In this document: one piece after another, positions 6,716 through 7,246 of the stretch
How the letters are laid out: each line of letters begins with the position of its first letter
How positions within the stretch are numbered: position 1 is the first letter of the stretch
Assembly: GCA_934219025.1 (NCBI GenBank)
Contig: CAKQDG010000105.1
Coordinates: 1-7,246 of the forward strand
DNA from: an uncultured Prevotella sp.
GTDB lineage: Bacteria > Bacteroidota > Bacteroidia > Bacteroidales > Bacteroidaceae
Direction: 5' to 3'
Length of the DNA stretch: 7,246 nt
The notes under the pieces: generated by a model
What the model saw: only the letters and a program-made list of their open reading frames with translations
What the model was told of the DNA's origin: nothing
Database searches by the model: none
Position numbers and translations under genes: made by a program

Positions 6716-7246
6716 TTACATAGTAATTATCTCACAGAATAACCCTTTCATCCACTTCAAGAACTCCCCTTTCCAATGCCGACATTCTTCTGAGCCCTTC
6801 GTATCCGAAGCACCGAAACCATGTCCACCTGTTTTATATTGGATATACTTATGGGGAATGTTCTTCTCTGTAAGAGCGGAATCAAGCAATACTGAATTAC
6901 GCCAATCCACAATGGGGTCGTCCTTGCAGTTTGCGAGGAACACGGGGGGACAGTCTGCAGGAACATGTTTTTCCAAAGACAGAGAATCACGAAGCTGACG
7001 ATTGTTCTTGCGATTGTCGCCGAGCAAAGCACGGCGCGAGCGCCTATGCGTGCAATCGGCAGTCATACTGACAACAGGATATATCGGAGCGACAAATGCC
7101 GGACACACATCCTTACAGAAGAATTCAGCTGCCGACATAACGAGATGGCCGCCAGCCGAAAACCCCATGGCACCGATTTTGTGCGTATCGATGCCATACT
7201 CATCGGCACGAGCCTTGATGTATGTTATGGCACGCTGCAAATCCTC
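6716..7246 (-). CDS. Alpha/beta hydrolase, esterase/lipase type, 5' end cut by window edge
   Basis: C-terminal part of a serine esterase; 177 codons are visible and the frame stays open to the right edge, so the start and any signal peptide are outside. Numbering from the TTG codon at 7238-7240, which I take as an internal leucine, the nucleophile elbow GFSAGGH has its serine at residue 28 (codon 7157-7159). The likely acid is Asp108 in CKDDPIVD, and the histidine is His140 in GGHGFG. The spacing and the WRNS segment after the acid match the BD-FAE/acetylesterase-like group (dienelactone hydrolase and xylan esterase relatives), whose members usually have 270-300 residues. Substrates in that group are often acetylated or feruloylated carbohydrates or small esters; I cannot choose among them. 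The gene is upstream of the secreted protein by 19 bases, and its link to the lipid/polyene genes is only positional. Confidence 0.9.
   Translation of the reverse strand, partial: EDLQRAITYIKARADEYGIDTHKIGAMGFSAGGHLVMSAAEFFCKDVCPAFVAPIYPVVSMTADCTHRRSRRALLGDNRKNNRQLRDSLSLEKHVPADCPPVFLANCKDDPIVDWRNSVLLDSALTEKNIPHKYIQYKTGGHGFGASDTKGSEECRHWKGEFLKWMKGLFCEIITM

Noticed and set aside
7238..7240. TTG as the start codon of the hydrolase
   Set aside because: The frame stays open upstream to the edge, and the visible part begins only about 28 residues before the nucleophile, far too short for the fold; the true start is outside the window.

Overview
The window looks like a piece of a Bacteroidota chromosome, most likely Bacteroidales and Prevotella-like. 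The evidence is A/T-rich spacers, start codons preceded by A-rich leaders rather than a clear Shine-Dalgarno, a signal peptide ending in FSQ, and gene families typical of that group. This assignment is inference from sequence style, not from a search.

All six genes lie on the minus strand, so transcription runs from the right end to the left. In that order they are: an alpha/beta hydrolase cut by the right edge (6716-7246); a small A/T-rich secreted protein of unknown function (6124-6696); a stand-alone lysophospholipid-acyltransferase-superfamily enzyme (4983-6113); a 1162-residue fusion of an MMPL/RND exporter, an acyltransferase and a short methyltransferase-like tail (1402-4890); a 74-residue acyl carrier protein (1118-1342); and an AMP-dependent acyl/aryl ligase cut by the left edge (1-1092). 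The gaps are 19, 10, 92, 59 and 25 bases, so co-transcription is plausible. I see no convincing promoter or terminator inside the window. No gap reaches 300 bases.

The left half (ligase, carrier protein, MMPL-acyltransferase fusion, second acyltransferase) is the combination known from aryl polyene and flexirubin-type pigment clusters of Gram-negative bacteria. A plausible model is that the ligase adenylates an aromatic or fatty starter acid and loads it on the carrier protein. Polyketide/fatty-acid-type enzymes, which would lie beyond the left edge, would extend it. The acyltransferases would attach the chain to a lipid, and the MMPL part would move the product toward the outer membrane. The ketosynthases, reductases and dehydratases that would prove this are not in the window.

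The most unusual structure is at the 3' end of the fusion gene. Its last ~95 residues resemble the start of an SAM-dependent methyltransferase whose key acidic residues look lost. The coding sequence then ends inside an 8-bp tandem repeat array that carries the stop codon. The neighbouring acyltransferase also ends inside a short tandem repeat, of period 7, and a third degenerate repeat of about 9 bp lies in the same spacer. The two genes therefore share an odd pattern of repeat-bearing 3' ends.
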